A stretch of DNA of 64,000 nt from Eubacteriaceae bacterium (GCA_016650045.1 JAENWK010000003.1:22894-86893); one strand, 5' to 3'. Shown: positions 35,857-45,617, numbered from the stretch's first letter. Notes: generated by a model from the sequence alone, not told the origin. Numbers and translations: made by a program.

Positions 35857-36865
35857 AGCAGCCATATATGACATGATGAATGGAAAGGATTTATCCCTGG
35901 ATCAAACGCAGGAGGTAATGAATCAGATTATGAATGGCGAAGCCACCAATGCTCAAATCGGTTCGTTTTTGACCGCTATGCGATTAAAGGGCGAAACCAT
36001 TGATGAGATCACTGCCTGTGCCATGGTCATGCGTGAGAAATGCACAAAAATTTATCCAAAAACCGATGTGCTGGACATTGTGGGAACCGGTGGGGATGAA
36101 GTCTCAACCTTTAATATTTCGACGGTATCTTCTTTTGTGATCGCCGCCGGCGGAGTTCCTGTTGCCAAACACGGAAATCGCAGTGTATCGAGTCAATGCG
36201 GCAGTGCGGATTTATTAGAGGCATTGGGGGTTAATATTAATTTAAGCGCCGAACAAAGTGCAAAAATATTGGACGAAATCGGCATGTGCTTTATGTTTGC
36301 ACCAACCTATCATGCCTCGATGAAATATGCCGGGCCGGTGCGAAAAGAATTGGGCATTCGAACTATTTTTAATATTTTGGGTCCACTGGCAAACCCGGCC
36401 GGGGCCAATATGCAACTTCTTGGCGTCTATGATGAGAACCTGGTGGAACCTCTGGCCAACGTGCTTAATAAGCTGAATGTGAAACGGGGAATGGTGGTTC
36501 ACGGACACGATGGCCTGGATGAAATCACCCTGACGGATACCACCACCATTTGCGAGATTACCGATGGAAAAATCAATAGCTTCTTTATTACCCCGGAACA
36601 ATTGGGCCTTAAACGGTGTAAGTTAGCAGATTTGATCGGTGGAGAAAAAGAAGAAAATGCCATCATTGCCTGGGACATTTTAAATGGGCAAAAAGGACCA
36701 AAACGTGATGTGGTGGTTTTAAATTCCGCATTTTGTTTATATATGTCCCATAATAATATCACCCTTCGAGATTGTGTGAAAATGGCTGAAAATCTCATTG
36801 ACAGTGGTTTAGCCAAGAAAAAACTGGAGGAATTCATAAAGTTAACCAATGAGGTAAAGTCATGA
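35849..36865 (+). CDS. trpD: Anthranilate phosphoribosyltransferase
   Basis: Transfers phosphoribose from PRPP to anthranilate (338 aa). The PRPP-binding motif is in LDIVGTGGDEVSTFNIST, and KHGNRSVSSQCGSAD and the RKELGIRTIFNILGPL segment follow. ATG at 35849 is preferred over TTG at 35834 because GGAGGGG lies between them at the right distance. Overlaps trpC by four bases. Confidence 0.96.
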   Translation: MIKAAIYDMMNGKDLSLDQTQEVMNQIMNGEATNAQIGSFLTAMRLKGETIDEITACAMVMREKCTKIYPKTDVLDIVGTGGDEVSTFNISTVSSFVIAAGGVPVAKHGNRSVSSQCGSADLLEALGVNINLSAEQSAKILDEIGMCFMFAPTYHASMKYAGPVRKELGIRTIFNILGPLANPAGANMQLLGVYDENLVEPLANVLNKLNVKRGMVVHGHDGLDEITLTDTTTICEITDGKINSFFITPEQLGLKRCKLADLIGGEKEENAIIAWDILNGQKGPKRDVVVLNSAFCLYMSHNNITLRDCVKMAENLIDSGLAKKKLEEFIKLTNEVKS

Positions 36866-37638
36866 TACTGGATCGAATCGTCGCGTCCACAAAAATCCGG
36901 GTGGCACAATTAAAAGAAAATTATGCCCTAGACGTTCTTAAAGAACAGGCAAAGCCGTTGGAACCGCCTTTTTTGTTTGAAAAAGCATTAAGGGTGAATG
37001 ATATTGCCTTTATCTGCGAAGTGAAAAAAGCATCCCCTTCCAAAGGGATCATTGCAGTGGATTTTCCCTATGTGAACATTGCCAAAGAATATGAGGCCGC
37101 AGGGGCTAATGCTATTTCGGTTTTAACCGAACCGGAATTTTTTCAGGGGGCCAATGCGTTTTTAATTGAGATCAAAGAAAATGTGAATATTCCAATATTA
37201 AGAAAAGATTTTATCATTGATGAATCCCAGATTTACGAGTCGAGAATCATCGGAGCTGACGCTATCCTGCTTATTTGTTCAATGCTAGATGAAGAAACCA
37301 TCAGACAGTTTATTAAATTGGCGGATGAGCTTGGGATGTCCTGTTTGGTTGAAGCCCATGATGAGGCTGAGGTGCAAAAGGCGATGCACTCTGGGGCACG
37401 AGTCATTGGGGTGAATAACCGTAATCTTAAAACCTTTGAGGTGGATATCAAAAACAGCGTCCGACTTCGCAAAATGGTACCGCCGGAAATTACCTTTGTG
37501 TCAGAAAGTGGGATTAACACACCGGAAGACATTAAAATTATACGAGAAAATGGGACGAATGCTGTATTAATTGGTGAAATACTGATGCGAAGTGGTGACA
37601 AATCCCTGGAAATAAAGAAATTAAAGGGATTCGATTAA
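36862..37638 (+). CDS. trpC: Indole-3-glycerol phosphate synthase
   Basis: TIM-barrel enzyme (258 aa) that closes the indole ring. Family motifs: FICEVKKASPSKG near residue 55, PILRKDFIIDESQIYE, ADAILLI, LVEAHDEAE, GVNNRNL and VSESGI. It is separate from TrpF. The next gene lies 196 bases away, the only large gap in the operon, and that gap is filled by a palindromic repeat. Confidence 0.96.
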   Translation: MILDRIVASTKIRVAQLKENYALDVLKEQAKPLEPPFLFEKALRVNDIAFICEVKKASPSKGIIAVDFPYVNIAKEYEAAGANAISVLTEPEFFQGANAFLIEIKENVNIPILRKDFIIDESQIYESRIIGADAILLICSMLDEETIRQFIKLADELGMSCLVEAHDEAEVQKAMHSGARVIGVNNRNLKTFEVDIKNSVRLRKMVPPEITFVSESGINTPEDIKIIRENGTNAVLIGEILMRSGDKSLEIKKLKGFD

Positions 37639-37646
37639 TGACAATT

Positions 37647-37773
37647 GCGAAAGTACTGTGAGCTTCGCTGTCTGTTTACATGAAACATTTTTTACACTAT
37701 ACGTCGTACAGTTCGTTGAACTGTTCGCCTATACGTTACAAAAATGTTTATGAAAACTGACATCAAAGCAATT
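37647..37773. repeat. Palindromic intergenic element, copy A (trpC-trpF)
   Basis: About 125 bases that match, in inverted orientation, the element at 59616-59740. The outer arms GTGAGCTT...TGAAACA and TGTTTAT...AAACTGACA are complementary, and an inner imperfect hairpin centres on GTACAGTTCGTTGAACTGTTC. A 24-base block at 37716-37739, starting ACTGTTCGCC, is identical in both copies. No open frame. It looks like a small non-autonomous (MITE- or REP-like) element; mobility is an inference. Confidence 0.8.
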
Positions 37774-37834
37774 TACGTTTATTTTTATAAAATTGTCAAA
37801 CGTCTAAATATTATTAGAAATAAGAAGGTAAAGC

Positions 37835-38446
37835 ATGACTAAAATAAAAATATGCGGACTCACCAGGATTGAAGATATTGATGCTGTCAATGAAGCCAAG
37901 CCGGATTATATCGGGTTTGTGTTTGCAAAAAGTAAACGACAAGTTGATTTTGAAACTGCAAAGTGTTTAAAATCAGGACTGAGTCAAGAAATCAAAGCGG
38001 TTGGGGTCTTTGTAAATCAGCCGATGGAAGAGATCATTGCTTTGGCAAATGAAAAAGTGATTGATGTCATTCAGCTTCATGGTGATGAAGATGAAGACAC
38101 GATTGCCAGACTGAGAGAAGTGGTTTCATTGCCTATCATAAAAGCCATAAGAATCAGCCAAAAAAGTGATGTCAAAAAAACAAGTGCGGATTTTATGCTG
38201 TTTGATACCTATGATAAAGATCACTATGGCGGCTCGGGTGTGAGCTTCAATTGGGAAGTGTTACAAGGTTATGAAGGAGACTTCTTTTTAGCCGGGGGAC
38301 TAAACAGTGAAAATATCGCAGAGGCCATTAAAAGGGTCAAACCATATTGTGTGGATATCAGCAGCGGGGTTGAAACCAATGGGCATAAGGATCAAAAAAA
38401 AATTAGTGAGATAGTAGAAAAAGTAAGGAGAATAAATTATGAGTAA
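37835..38446 (+). CDS. trpF: Phosphoribosylanthranilate isomerase
   Basis: TIM-barrel isomerase (203 aa) converting phosphoribosylanthranilate to Cd[13 protein letters not shown] with the catalytic cysteine at the N-terminus, [26 protein letters not shown] and [13 protein letters not shown] with the phosphate site are all present. Has its own AGAAGG site; overlaps trpB by eight bases. Confidence 0.95.
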   Translation: MTKIKICGLTRIEDIDAVNEAKPDYIGFVFAKSKRQVDFETAKCLKSGLSQEIKAVGVFVNQPMEEIIALANEKVIDVIQLHGDEDEDTIARLREVVSLPIIKAIRISQKSDVKKTSADFMLFDTYDKDHYGGSGVSFNWEVLQGYEGDFFLAGGLNSENIAEAIKRVKPYCVDISSGVETNGHKDQKKISEIVEKVRRINYE

Positions 38447-39623
38447 AGGAAAATTTGGCGTTCATGGAGGGCAGTACATTCCTGAAACATTAATGAATGC
38501 AATCATCGAACTTGAAAAAGCTTATACATTTTATAAACAGGATAAGGAATTTCAGGATGAGCTCACTGAGCTGTTAAACGACTATGCAGGGCGTCCCTCA
38601 CGGTTATACTTTGCGAAAAAGATGACTGAAGATTTGGGCGGAGCAAAAATATATTTAAAAAGAGAAGATTTAAACCATACCGGTTCACATAAAATTAATA
38701 ACGTGCTTGGCCAGGCGCTTCTTGCAAAAAGAATGGGTAAAACACGACTTATTGCCGAAACCGGTGCCGGTCAACACGGCGTGGCAACAGCCACTGCGGC
38801 GGCTCTCATGGGTTTTGAATGTGAAATATTTATGGGAAAAGAAGATACGGATCGACAGGCACTCAATGTTTATCGAATGAAGCTGTTAGGGGCAAAGGTT
38901 AATGTGGTAACTTCGGGAACCATGACCCTTAAAGATGCAGTTAATGATACCATGCGAGAATGGACCAAACGGGTTGAAGATACGCATTACGTTTTAGGTT
39001 CAGTTATGGGGCCTCATCCCTTTCCGGAAATTGTCCGTGATTTTCAAAGCATTATCAGTAAAGAAGCAAGACAGCAAATTCTTGAGAAAGAGGGGAAGTT
39101 ACCGAATGCCATTATCGCCTGTGTCGGCGGAGGAAGCAACGCCATTGGCGCTTTTTATAACTTTATTCCCGACCAAGAGGTGCGCCTCATCGGTTGTGAA
39201 GCCGCCGGCAAAGGAGTGGATACAGCCTTACATGCCGCTACCATTACCAAGGGAAGTCTGGGGATTTTTCACGGCATGAAATCCTATTTCTGTCAGGACG
39301 AATATGGGCAGATCGCACCGGTTTATTCCATTTCAGCCGGGCTTGATTATCCGGGCATCGGTCCGGAACATGCACATTTATTTGATACTAAACGAGCGGA
39401 ATACGTGCCGATTACCGATGATGAAGCCGTAGATGCATTTGAATATCTGTCAAAAACTGAAGGGATTATTCCAGCCATTGAATCCGCCCATGCAGTTGCC
39501 TATGTCATGGTTCTTGCACCAACCATGAAAAAGGATGAGATCATCATCATCAATTTATCCGGTCGCGGTGACAAAGATGTGGCAGCAATTGCACGCTATA
39601 AGGGAGAAGATATCCATGAATAA
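38439..39623 (+). CDS. trpB: Tryptophan synthase beta subunit
   Basis: PLP enzyme (394 aa) joining indole and serine. The PLP lysine is in [34 protein letters not shown] is the TrpB1 signature, and the phosphate-binding glycine loop GGGSNAIG follows. It is the standard TrpB1 form that works with TrpA. Overlaps trpA by eight bases. Confidence 0.97.
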   Translation: MSKGKFGVHGGQYIPETLMNAIIELEKAYTFYKQDKEFQDELTELLNDYAGRPSRLYFAKKMTEDLGGAKIYLKREDLNHTGSHKINNVLGQALLAKRMGKTRLIAETGAGQHGVATATAAALMGFECEIFMGKEDTDRQALNVYRMKLLGAKVNVVTSGTMTLKDAVNDTMREWTKRVEDTHYVLGSVMGPHPFPEIVRDFQSIISKEARQQILEKEGKLPNAIIACVGGGSNAIGAFYNFIPDQEVRLIGCEAAGKGVDTALHAATITKGSLGIFHGMKSYFCQDEYGQIAPVYSISAGLDYPGIGPEHAHLFDTKRAEYVPITDDEAVDAFEYLSKTEGIIPAIESAHAVAYVMVLAPTMKKDEIIIINLSGRGDKDVAAIARYKGEDIHE

Positions 39624-40386
39624 AATATCAGAGATTTTCAAAAATAACAAAGCGTTTATCGGTTTTCTCACTGCTGGCGATCCAACCCTTGAAAAAACCG
39701 AAGAATTTATTCTTTCTATGGAAAAAGCAGGTGCGGATCTGGTTGAAATTGGGATACCTTTTTCAGATCCCATTGCCGAGGGTCCGGTCATTGAAAAAGC
39801 AAATATCCGAGCACTAAGCGTTGGCACCACCACCGATAAAATATTTGATATGGTGAAACGCATTCGCATAAAAACCGCTATGCCGCTGGTATTTTTAACC
39901 TATATGAATCCTGTTTTTGTTTACGGGGTTGAAAAATTCTTTAAAAATTGCCATCAAACAGGTATGAATGGGATTATTATTCCAGATCTTCCTTTTGAAG
40001 AAAAAGATGAAGTATTGGATGTTGCAACATCCTATGGGATTGATGTGATTACCCTCATTGCACCTACATCGAAAGATCGAATTCAGATGTTGGCTAAAGA
40101 TGCTACCGGGTTTGTTTATCTGGTTTCATCCATGGGAGTTACCGGGGTAAGAAGCGAGATAAAAACGGATATTAATGCCATGATCGAAGACATCAGACAG
40201 GTGTCGGATACCCCTATTGCTGTGGGTTTTGGAATCTCCACGCCGGTTCAGGCCAAAGAAATTTCAAAAACAGCCGATGGCGTGATTGTCGGCAGTGCCA
40301 TTGTGCGAATCATTGCTGAACATGGAGAAAATGCCGGTAATTATTTATTTGACTATGTGAAATCCTTAAAAGATGCCATTTCTTAA
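39616..40386 (+). CDS. trpA: Tryptophan synthase alpha subunit
   Basis: Cleaves indole-3-glycerol phosphate to indole (256 aa). [10 protein letters not shown], then [18 protein letters not shown] with the catalytic glutamate, [11 protein letters not shown] with the second acid, and SSMGVTGVR are visible. ATG at 39616 overlaps the trpB end; the longer frame upstream is trpB sequence. Last gene of the operon. The 184 bases after it hold only AT-rich inverted repeats (a perfect 16-base palindrome at 40442-40457) before dhaK. Confidence 0.96.
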   Translation: MNKISEIFKNNKAFIGFLTAGDPTLEKTEEFILSMEKAGADLVEIGIPFSDPIAEGPVIEKANIRALSVGTTTDKIFDMVKRIRIKTAMPLVFLTYMNPVFVYGVEKFFKNCHQTGMNGIIIPDLPFEEKDEVLDVATSYGIDVITLIAPTSKDRIQMLAKDATGFVYLVSSMGVTGVRSEIKTDINAMIEDIRQVSDTPIAVGFGISTPVQAKEISKTADGVIVGSAIVRIIAEHGENAGNYLFDYVKSLKDAIS

Positions 40387-40570
40387 AATGTAAACGGAAC
40401 ATGGAATTGTGATTGATATTTCAAAGAAAGTCTTCTTTTTCATATTTTCGAAAATATACCCATATTGGTGTTAAAAAGATAGCATTAAATTGATTTTTTA
40501 TCTTTTAAAAGGGTAGAAATATGTTATAGTGTAAACTAAGATACTAATAATATTTATAGGAGGAAGTCTT

Positions 40571-41563
40571 ATGAAAAAATTTATTAACGATGTTGAAAAT
40601 GTGGAAAATGAAATGCTGGAAGGTATCGTCCTTGCCCATCCTGAATATGTTAACCGTATTCCTGGTTTTGATGTTCTTGTAAGAGCAGAGAAAAAAGTTG
40701 GTAAAGTTGCTTTAGTCAGTGGTGGCGGAAGTGGACACGAACCAGCTCATGGCGGATTTGTTGGAAAAGGGATGTTGGATGGTGCTGTTGCAGGTGCAAT
40801 ATTCACGTCACCAACTCCTGACCAGGTATTTGAAGCAATCAAAGCAGTTGATGCAGGCAAAGGCGTATTATTAGTTGTTAAAAATTATACCGGTGATATC
40901 ATGAACTTCGAAATGGCCGCAGAGCTTGCAGAAGCTGAAGGCATTAAAGTTGCCAATGTTGTCACCAATGATGATGTTGCCGTTGAAGACAGTTTATACA
41001 CCACAGGACGTCGTGGCGTTGCCGGAACCATTTTTGTTCATAAAATTGCGGGAGCAAAAGCTGAAACAGGTGCGAGCCTTGAAGAGGTCCAAGCTATAGC
41101 TGAAAAAGTTATTGCAAATGTAAGAACCATGGGGGTTGCATTAAAACCATGTACGGTGCCAGCAGCTGGAAAACCAGGCTTTGAATTATCAGACGAAGAA
41201 ATGGAACTGGGAATCGGGATCCATGGCGAACCTGGAATCGAAAGAAAGCCAATGCAAAAAGCGGATGAAATCGTAGATTACCTTATGGCTAGAATTCTTA
41301 AAGACATGAATCCACAATCAGGGGATGAAGTGGCCGTAATGGTCAACGGTGCCGGAGCTACTCCGCCAATGGAACTATATATTCTAAACCGTCGGGTTAG
41401 CCAAATTTTAGCAGAAAAAGGCGTTAAAGTTTTTAAAACCTTTGTGGGAGATTTTATGACTTCCATTGATATGGCAGGAGCTTCCATTACACTGTTAAAA
41501 CTTGATAACGAATTAAAAACATTACTATTGGCAGAAGCAGACACCATTGCTTTAAAAATGTAA
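40571..41563 (+). CDS. dhaK: PEP-dependent dihydroxyacetone kinase, substrate-binding subunit
   Basis: Binds dihydroxyacetone covalently (330 aa). KVALVSGGGSGHEPAHGGFVG contains the substrate-site histidine region, and His218 in GIGIHGEPG is the residue that forms the hemiaminal. The catalytic aspartate region lies before NGAGATPPMELY. Encoded with dhaL and dhaM, so the phosphoryl donor should be PEP through the sugar-phosphotransferase system rather than ATP. AGGAGG precedes the ATG. Confidence 0.95.
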   Translation: MKKFINDVENVENEMLEGIVLAHPEYVNRIPGFDVLVRAEKKVGKVALVSGGGSGHEPAHGGFVGKGMLDGAVAGAIFTSPTPDQVFEAIKAVDAGKGVLLVVKNYTGDIMNFEMAAELAEAEGIKVANVVTNDDVAVEDSLYTTGRRGVAGTIFVHKIAGAKAETGASLEEVQAIAEKVIANVRTMGVALKPCTVPAAGKPGFELSDEEMELGIGIHGEPGIERKPMQKADEIVDYLMARILKDMNPQSGDEVAVMVNGAGATPPMELYILNRRVSQILAEKGVKVFKTFVGDFMTSIDMAGASITLLKLDNELKTLLLAEADTIALKM

Positions 41564-41611
41564 ATAAGAAATTTCAGAAGGTCGTAATAGAAAAAGAAAT
41601 GAGGAACTGGA

Positions 41612-42250
41612 ATGGCAACAAAGGCTGAGGTGCTGAATTTTGTCCGGATTTATGTGGATAAAATGGCAGAACATCGACAAGAATTAACTGATTTAGACCA
41701 GGCCATTGGGGACGGGGATCATGGGATTAATATGAACCGCGGATTTAAGGCTGTGGATGAAAAATTACTGACATTTGCAGACAAAACCATTGAAGAAATT
41801 TTAAACGCTGTGGGCATGACCTTGGTTTCTACAGTTGGAGGCGCATCGGGTCCACTTTATGGGACTGCTTTTTTGAGAGCAGGGGCGTCTGCAAAAGGCA
41901 AAGAAGCATTATCTGATCAAGATGTGATTCTTGCTTTTGACGAAGGGGTAGGAGGAATTCAGTATCGAGGGAAAGCTGTAAAAGGCGAGAAAACCATTCT
42001 TGATAGTATGCTCCCTGCGATTGATGCGATGAAAAAAAGTATCGGTGAAGGTAAATCCATGACCGTTGCCCTCGAAGAAGCAGAAAAAGCAGCCTGGGCA
42101 GGGGTCGAATATACAAAGACGATTATCGCAACGAAAGGAAGAGCTAGTTACCTTGGTGAACGAAGTATTGGTCACCAGGATCCCGGAGCAACCTCCATGG
42201 CCTACTTGTTTCAAGCTGCCAAGGAAGCAGCTCAAAAAGCTGGTAAATAA
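41612..42250 (+). CDS. dhaL: Dihydroxyacetone kinase ADP-binding subunit
   Basis: Nucleotide-carrying subunit (212 aa). DLDQAIGDGDHGINMNRG holds the magnesium aspartates, GGASGPLYGTAFL the nucleotide loop, and GRASYLGERSIGHQDPGA the conserved C-terminal segment. In this enzyme class ADP stays bound and is rephosphorylated by DhaM. Confidence 0.95.
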   Translation: MATKAEVLNFVRIYVDKMAEHRQELTDLDQAIGDGDHGINMNRGFKAVDEKLLTFADKTIEEILNAVGMTLVSTVGGASGPLYGTAFLRAGASAKGKEALSDQDVILAFDEGVGGIQYRGKAVKGEKTILDSMLPAIDAMKKSIGEGKSMTVALEEAEKAAWAGVEYTKTIIATKGRASYLGERSIGHQDPGATSMAYLFQAAKEAAQKAGK

Positions 42251-42253
42251 AGC

Positions 42254-42637
42254 ATGGTAGGAATTGTAATAGTTTCCCATAGCCAGAAAATAGCTGAAGG
42301 TGCACGCGAGCTCGCTTTGCAAATGGCACCGAGTGCAAAAATAGCTTCAGCTGGCGGAATGAAAAATGGCGATATTGGAACGGATGTCGAAAAAATATTT
42401 GCCGGAATTAAAGAGGTAAAATCCGATGAAGGGGTTGTTATCTTAGTCGATCTCGGGAGTGCTGTGATGAGTTCAGAAATGGCCATTGAAATGATTTCTG
42501 ATAACGAAAATATTATTCTTGTGGATTCACCTTTAGTTGAAGGTGCAATTTTCAGTGCGGTTGAAGCTTCCATAGGATCACCTCTGGCAAAAGTGGTTGA
42601 GGTTCTTAAAGGGGCAAAAAATTATAAGAAGTTTTAG
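42254..42637 (+). CDS. dhaM: Dihydroxyacetone kinase phosphotransfer subunit
   Basis: EIIA-mannose-like phosphocarrier (127 aa) that takes phosphate from HPr and passes it to ADP on DhaL. The phosphorylated histidine is His9 in IVIVSHSQKIAEG. DLGSAVMSSEMAIE and the LVDSPLVEGA segment are typical. It is the short single-domain form, without the fused HPr and EI domains of the E. coli protein. Starts three bases after the dhaL stop. Confidence 0.93.
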   Translation: MVGIVIVSHSQKIAEGARELALQMAPSAKIASAGGMKNGDIGTDVEKIFAGIKEVKSDEGVVILVDLGSAVMSSEMAIEMISDNENIILVDSPLVEGAIFSAVEASIGSPLAKVVEVLKGAKNYKKF

Positions 42638-42712
42638 TTTGCGACTTCGAGAACTTTTTTAACTTAGAATGCTAAGGATAAACCATCTGTTTAAAATCCA
42701 TTATGAACGGAA

Positions 42713-42751
42713 AGAAAGGGTAAGAGATATCTCTTACCCTTTCTTACTTTT
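42713..42751 (+). terminator. Terminator downstream of dhaKLM
   Basis: A near-perfect 16-pair inverted repeat (42713-42745) is followed by ACTTTTT. It ends the dha operon and precedes the secreted-protein gene. Confidence 0.8.
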
Positions 42752-42883
42752 TGTTGTCAAGATTCCAATGATGAAAAATCAATATTATGAACAGATCCGA
42801 TATTATAAACTATGGTCAGGATTATATTGCAAACTGATCAATGATAAATCTTTCATGCAAAGTTGAAAAAGAGGTTAGAAGTG

Positions 42884-43702
42884 ATGAAAAAAATAGGTTC
42901 AGTCCTGGTGGTAATTATTTTAATACTTGCTTACATACTGTTTTCTCCCAGTTTTGCAGGGCTAAGAAGTAATTTGGCACTTCAAATTCAAGGAGAAAGT
43001 TTCAGGTCAAAAAGCGTCTTTAATCAAGTTGGATTACAGTTGGATATTCCCATAGGCAAAGATGATAATTTAAGAGGATGGACTGGAAATATGAAGCTTT
43101 ATCATCCGGGTAATAACTTTCCTCATGGAGAGGGAATAGGAGAAATGAGTATACTCTACAATTTTGGTGATTTTGAAAAGGGCCATTCAACATTTTATGA
43201 TCCGAATTCGGAATATTTTAATGCCCATTATGGCGTTTATGCCATTCAACTTGAAAAAGGTATTTTTGGTTGGGATAATGAAAAATTAAACGAAGAAGCC
43301 ATGACAAAAGTTGTCGCCTTTGATCAGTTAGAGCTCGTGATGGAGTCTTTAGGCTGTCCAGTATCCAAACGGCATTTTGACTATGAAATAACCGCTATCA
43401 AGGAAGGTCCGGTCATGGCAGGTTTCTCCGACTGGATTCAAATTGATGCATTAATAAATACCAATTCACCCCAGCATCATCAAAGGGAAAATCATTTGGG
43501 CTATGTTCAGTACGGTGCACCGCCTAGTGATTACACTGGCGTAGATTTCCCTGTAGTCTCCATGGCAGGGAGGCTTTACCTGCGCTATGACACTTTACAT
43601 AATGTAACGATTATCTACTTTGTGATCGGAAAAACCCAGAAATTTATTGATGAAACAAGTGTTGATTATTTAATACCAATTCAGTGGAAGAATCTTGATT
43701 AA
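42884..43702 (+). CDS. Secreted or membrane-anchored protein of unknown function
   Basis: A 272-aa protein I do not recognise. It begins with MKK and a hydrophobic segment (residues about 5-22) without a lipobox, so it is either a signal peptide or a membrane anchor. The rest is soluble and rich in aromatic residues and histidine (for example GNNFPHGEGIGEMSILYNFGD), with one central cysteine. ATG at 42884 is chosen over TTG at 42863 because GAGGTT lies before it and the signal-like segment then starts at once. It stands alone between two terminators. Confidence 0.6.
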   Translation: MKKIGSVLVVIILILAYILFSPSFAGLRSNLALQIQGESFRSKSVFNQVGLQLDIPIGKDDNLRGWTGNMKLYHPGNNFPHGEGIGEMSILYNFGDFEKGHSTFYDPNSEYFNAHYGVYAIQLEKGIFGWDNEKLNEEAMTKVVAFDQLELVMESLGCPVSKRHFDYEITAIKEGPVMAGFSDWIQIDALINTNSPQHHQRENHLGYVQYGAPPSDYTGVDFPVVSMAGRLYLRYDTLHNVTIIYFVIGKTQKFIDETSVDYLIPIQWKNLD

Positions 43703-43757
43703 GATAGTTTACAGGGCGTGATCTGAGAAATCACTTTATAAAAAATCAAGTTAAAAA

Positions 43758-43806
43758 AATAATCCCCAGAGTTTCGAAGTAATCGAATCTCTAGGGATTA
43801 TTTTTG
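43758..43806 (+). terminator. Terminator after the secreted-protein gene
   Basis: A long stem with few mismatches (43758-43778 with 43783-43803) is followed by TTTG. The T run is partly inside the stem. Confidence 0.7.
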
Positions 43807-43813
43807 TAGTTAA

Positions 43814-43978
43814 AGCTTAAATAAGTGGTGTGATATCGAAGAGAGTTATAAAAAAGATGGCATTAGTGAATTCTATTTAAAGATTTCGCCCTATGTCTTT
43901 GACAGCCAGGAATTCTTTCATGGGACGGTTCATATTAATCAAAATGGTAAAATTGACAGCTTTGAAATGGAACATTAA
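43814..43978 (+). pseudogene. C-terminal fragment of an unrecognised gene
   Basis: An open stretch of 54 codons without a usable start codon, ending in TAA. It reads as a protein tail (KKDGISEFYLKISPYVFD, then FFHGTVHINQNGKIDSF), with codon use like real genes. The upstream end is cut by an in-frame stop. Together with the next 90 bases it fills most of the 444-base gap between the secreted-protein and serpin genes. The family is unknown. Confidence 0.45.
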
Positions 43979-44064
43979 ATTTGACTTGTTTATATTATTT
44001 ACCACGAATTTTCAAGCTATCTTCAGGGGGCACCCTATCAAAGAAATTTCAATTACACTCACTA

Positions 44065-44103
44065 AAAAACCTGATGTCCATATTCACGGGACATCAGGTT
44101 TTT
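44065..44103. terminator. Bidirectional terminator before the serpin gene
   Basis: A perfect ten-pair stem (44070-44079 with 44089-44098) is flanked by AAAAAA on the left and TTTTT on the right. On the minus strand it ends the serpin transcript. Confidence 0.8.
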
Positions 44104-44146
44104 AGATTTCTTTATATTTATTATGGCTATTTTGAGATATTTAATA

Positions 44147-45445
44147 TTAGGGATGCTTTACGATCCCAATAAACAGAATGGCACCGGTTTGATTTTCTTG
44201 GATTACAAACATAAATGGACGGTCACAATTAAATACCTTGGGTTCATCCACGGGGATACTGGTTGTGCTCATTTCAACCACAGTAACCGCGGCGGCTTCG
44301 GTTCCTTTTTCATCAACGGTAATGGAGGTGTTTTGAAATAAATCACTAATATACACATTTCCAGCAGATGTTTCAATCATGTTTGAGAAATCAGCGTTTT
44401 CACTTGAAAAGGCTGTTGCCATACCTGCTAAAGAAAGGGGATCTTTGAGCTGGTTGCTTGCTTCATATTGAAATTTTGGGAAATCCATTATTAAACGGGA
44501 GGAATTTTTTTTTGCACCTTCTATTTTGGAAACAATATCATCAAAGGAAGCGTCATTAATAAATGAAGCGATATCCTGCTTTGGCAACAACACATACATA
44601 GTGCTTCCGCCATAATAAGGCAATCCGGCAATTTGGGTTGATGCATCTTCAAAGTATTCAAAACTATTTTCCTGGTGCATCATATCCACGTTTACAGTTT
44701 CGGATGTACTGACATTAAAGGGTTTTTGTGTGGTTTGAGAAGCGTCGAATATTTTAATCCAATTGCCTTTAAAATAAACGGTGTTCATGAGAAAAGCAAT
44801 GGTATCGGGATTGATTTGTGACAGGGTATCTTTTAATAAATGGTTTGTCTTTTCTTCAATCCATTGATTGATTTGATCCACTGTTTTCGGGTCATTAAAA
44901 TTTGTTCGATAGACTTTAGCATCGTAGGATGCTTTTAGGGTATTGACAAAATCCTGCTTCGGACTGATATCGTCTTTAAACCAAAAGGAATTGGCAATAC
45001 TAAGAGTCATCAATGGAGATGTATCATTGCTGTCTTTTTTTTCTTCTGAAGGGAGCTGATTGAAATAATTTAACAGCGTGTTAAATCGCGTATTTATGCC
45101 TGGATCAGAATCTAGCATAGCGGTAAAAATGCCGTTTCTTGTTTCTCCATTAGCACCATTTTGAACCATGGCCTGAGCGAATGAAAGACTCATCGGGGAG
45201 AGTAGGGTATTCGCTGCTGTTGAATTTCTAGACATATCTTGTATAAGACTGTAACCTGCCAGATTAGATCCTTTAATACTCTTTGCAATATCATCACTCT
45301 TGACAGCGTCAGAAACGTTTTTACTCTGGGTATCAAAACTGACTGTTGGATTAACCAAACCTTTAGAGGTTGTTTTTTGAAATGCACTGCAACCGCTTAA
45401 TACCAGTATGAAGGATAATAAAATTGTAAATAGTTTAAATTTCAT
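44147..45445 (-). CDS. Serpin-family lipoprotein
   Basis: A full-length serine protease inhibitor (432 aa) exported as a lipoprotein: signal peptide with lipobox LSGC, lipidated Cys19. The serpin core is clear (LLSPMSLSFAQAMVQNGANG, IANSFWF, FLMNTVYFKGNW, STMYVLLPK). The reactive loop hinge DEKGTEAAAVTVVE has the small residues needed for loop insertion, and the C-terminus ends in FMFVIQENQTGAILFIGIV. Alignment by eye with alpha-1-antitrypsin puts the scissile bond at Thr-Ser in STTSIP. ATG at 45445 lies seven bases after AAGGTGG. Monocistronic. Confidence 0.93.
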   Translation of the reverse strand: MKFKLFTILLSFILVLSGCSAFQKTTSKGLVNPTVSFDTQSKNVSDAVKSDDIAKSIKGSNLAGYSLIQDMSRNSTAANTLLSPMSLSFAQAMVQNGANGETRNGIFTAMLDSDPGINTRFNTLLNYFNQLPSEEKKDSNDTSPLMTLSIANSFWFKDDISPKQDFVNTLKASYDAKVYRTNFNDPKTVDQINQWIEEKTNHLLKDTLSQINPDTIAFLMNTVYFKGNWIKIFDASQTTQKPFNVSTSETVNVDMMHQENSFEYFEDASTQIAGLPYYGGSTMYVLLPKQDIASFINDASFDDIVSKIEGAKKNSSRLIMDFPKFQYEASNQLKDPLSLAGMATAFSSENADFSNMIETSAGNVYISDLFQNTSITVDEKGTEAAAVTVVEMSTTSIPVDEPKVFNCDRPFMFVIQENQTGAILFIGIVKHP

Positions 45446-45467
45446 ATCAACCACCTTTTTTAATTTA

Positions 45468-45497
45468 ATTATATCTTTTCAGATCAGGTTTTGTCAA
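45468..45497 (-). promoter_or_regulatory. Promoter of the serpin gene
   Basis: On the minus strand a perfect TTGACA (45497-45492) and a perfect TATAAT (45473-45468) are separated by 18 bases, 22 bases upstream of the start codon. Confidence 0.75.
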
Positions 45498-45561
45498 AAA
45501 AAAATAAATTTTAAAATTCACTTTTTTTTCATTATATATTTTTTATCCTTAACCCGGATTT

Positions 45562-45611
45562 CGAGTAACAAGGCCTGCAGGTGCTGCAACACCGGCATTA
45601 CTCGTTTTTTT
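45562..45611 (+). terminator. Orphan GC-rich hairpin with T run
   Basis: CGAGTAA (45562-45568) pairs with TTACTCG (45598-45604), with an inner GGTG/CACC pairing, and seven T follow. It is oriented for plus-strand transcription, but no plus-strand gene lies upstream until 43702. It may be left over from a deleted gene. Confidence 0.5.
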
Positions 45612-45617
45612 CTGTCA

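Noticed and set aside
37639-37834. Small gene between trpC and trpF
   Set aside because: No open frame of useful length; the gap is explained by the palindromic element.
43979-44064. Further coding remnant (YHEFSSYLQGAPYQRNFNYT frame) before the serpin terminator
   Set aside because: Only about 20 codons look protein-like, and they cannot be told apart from chance.
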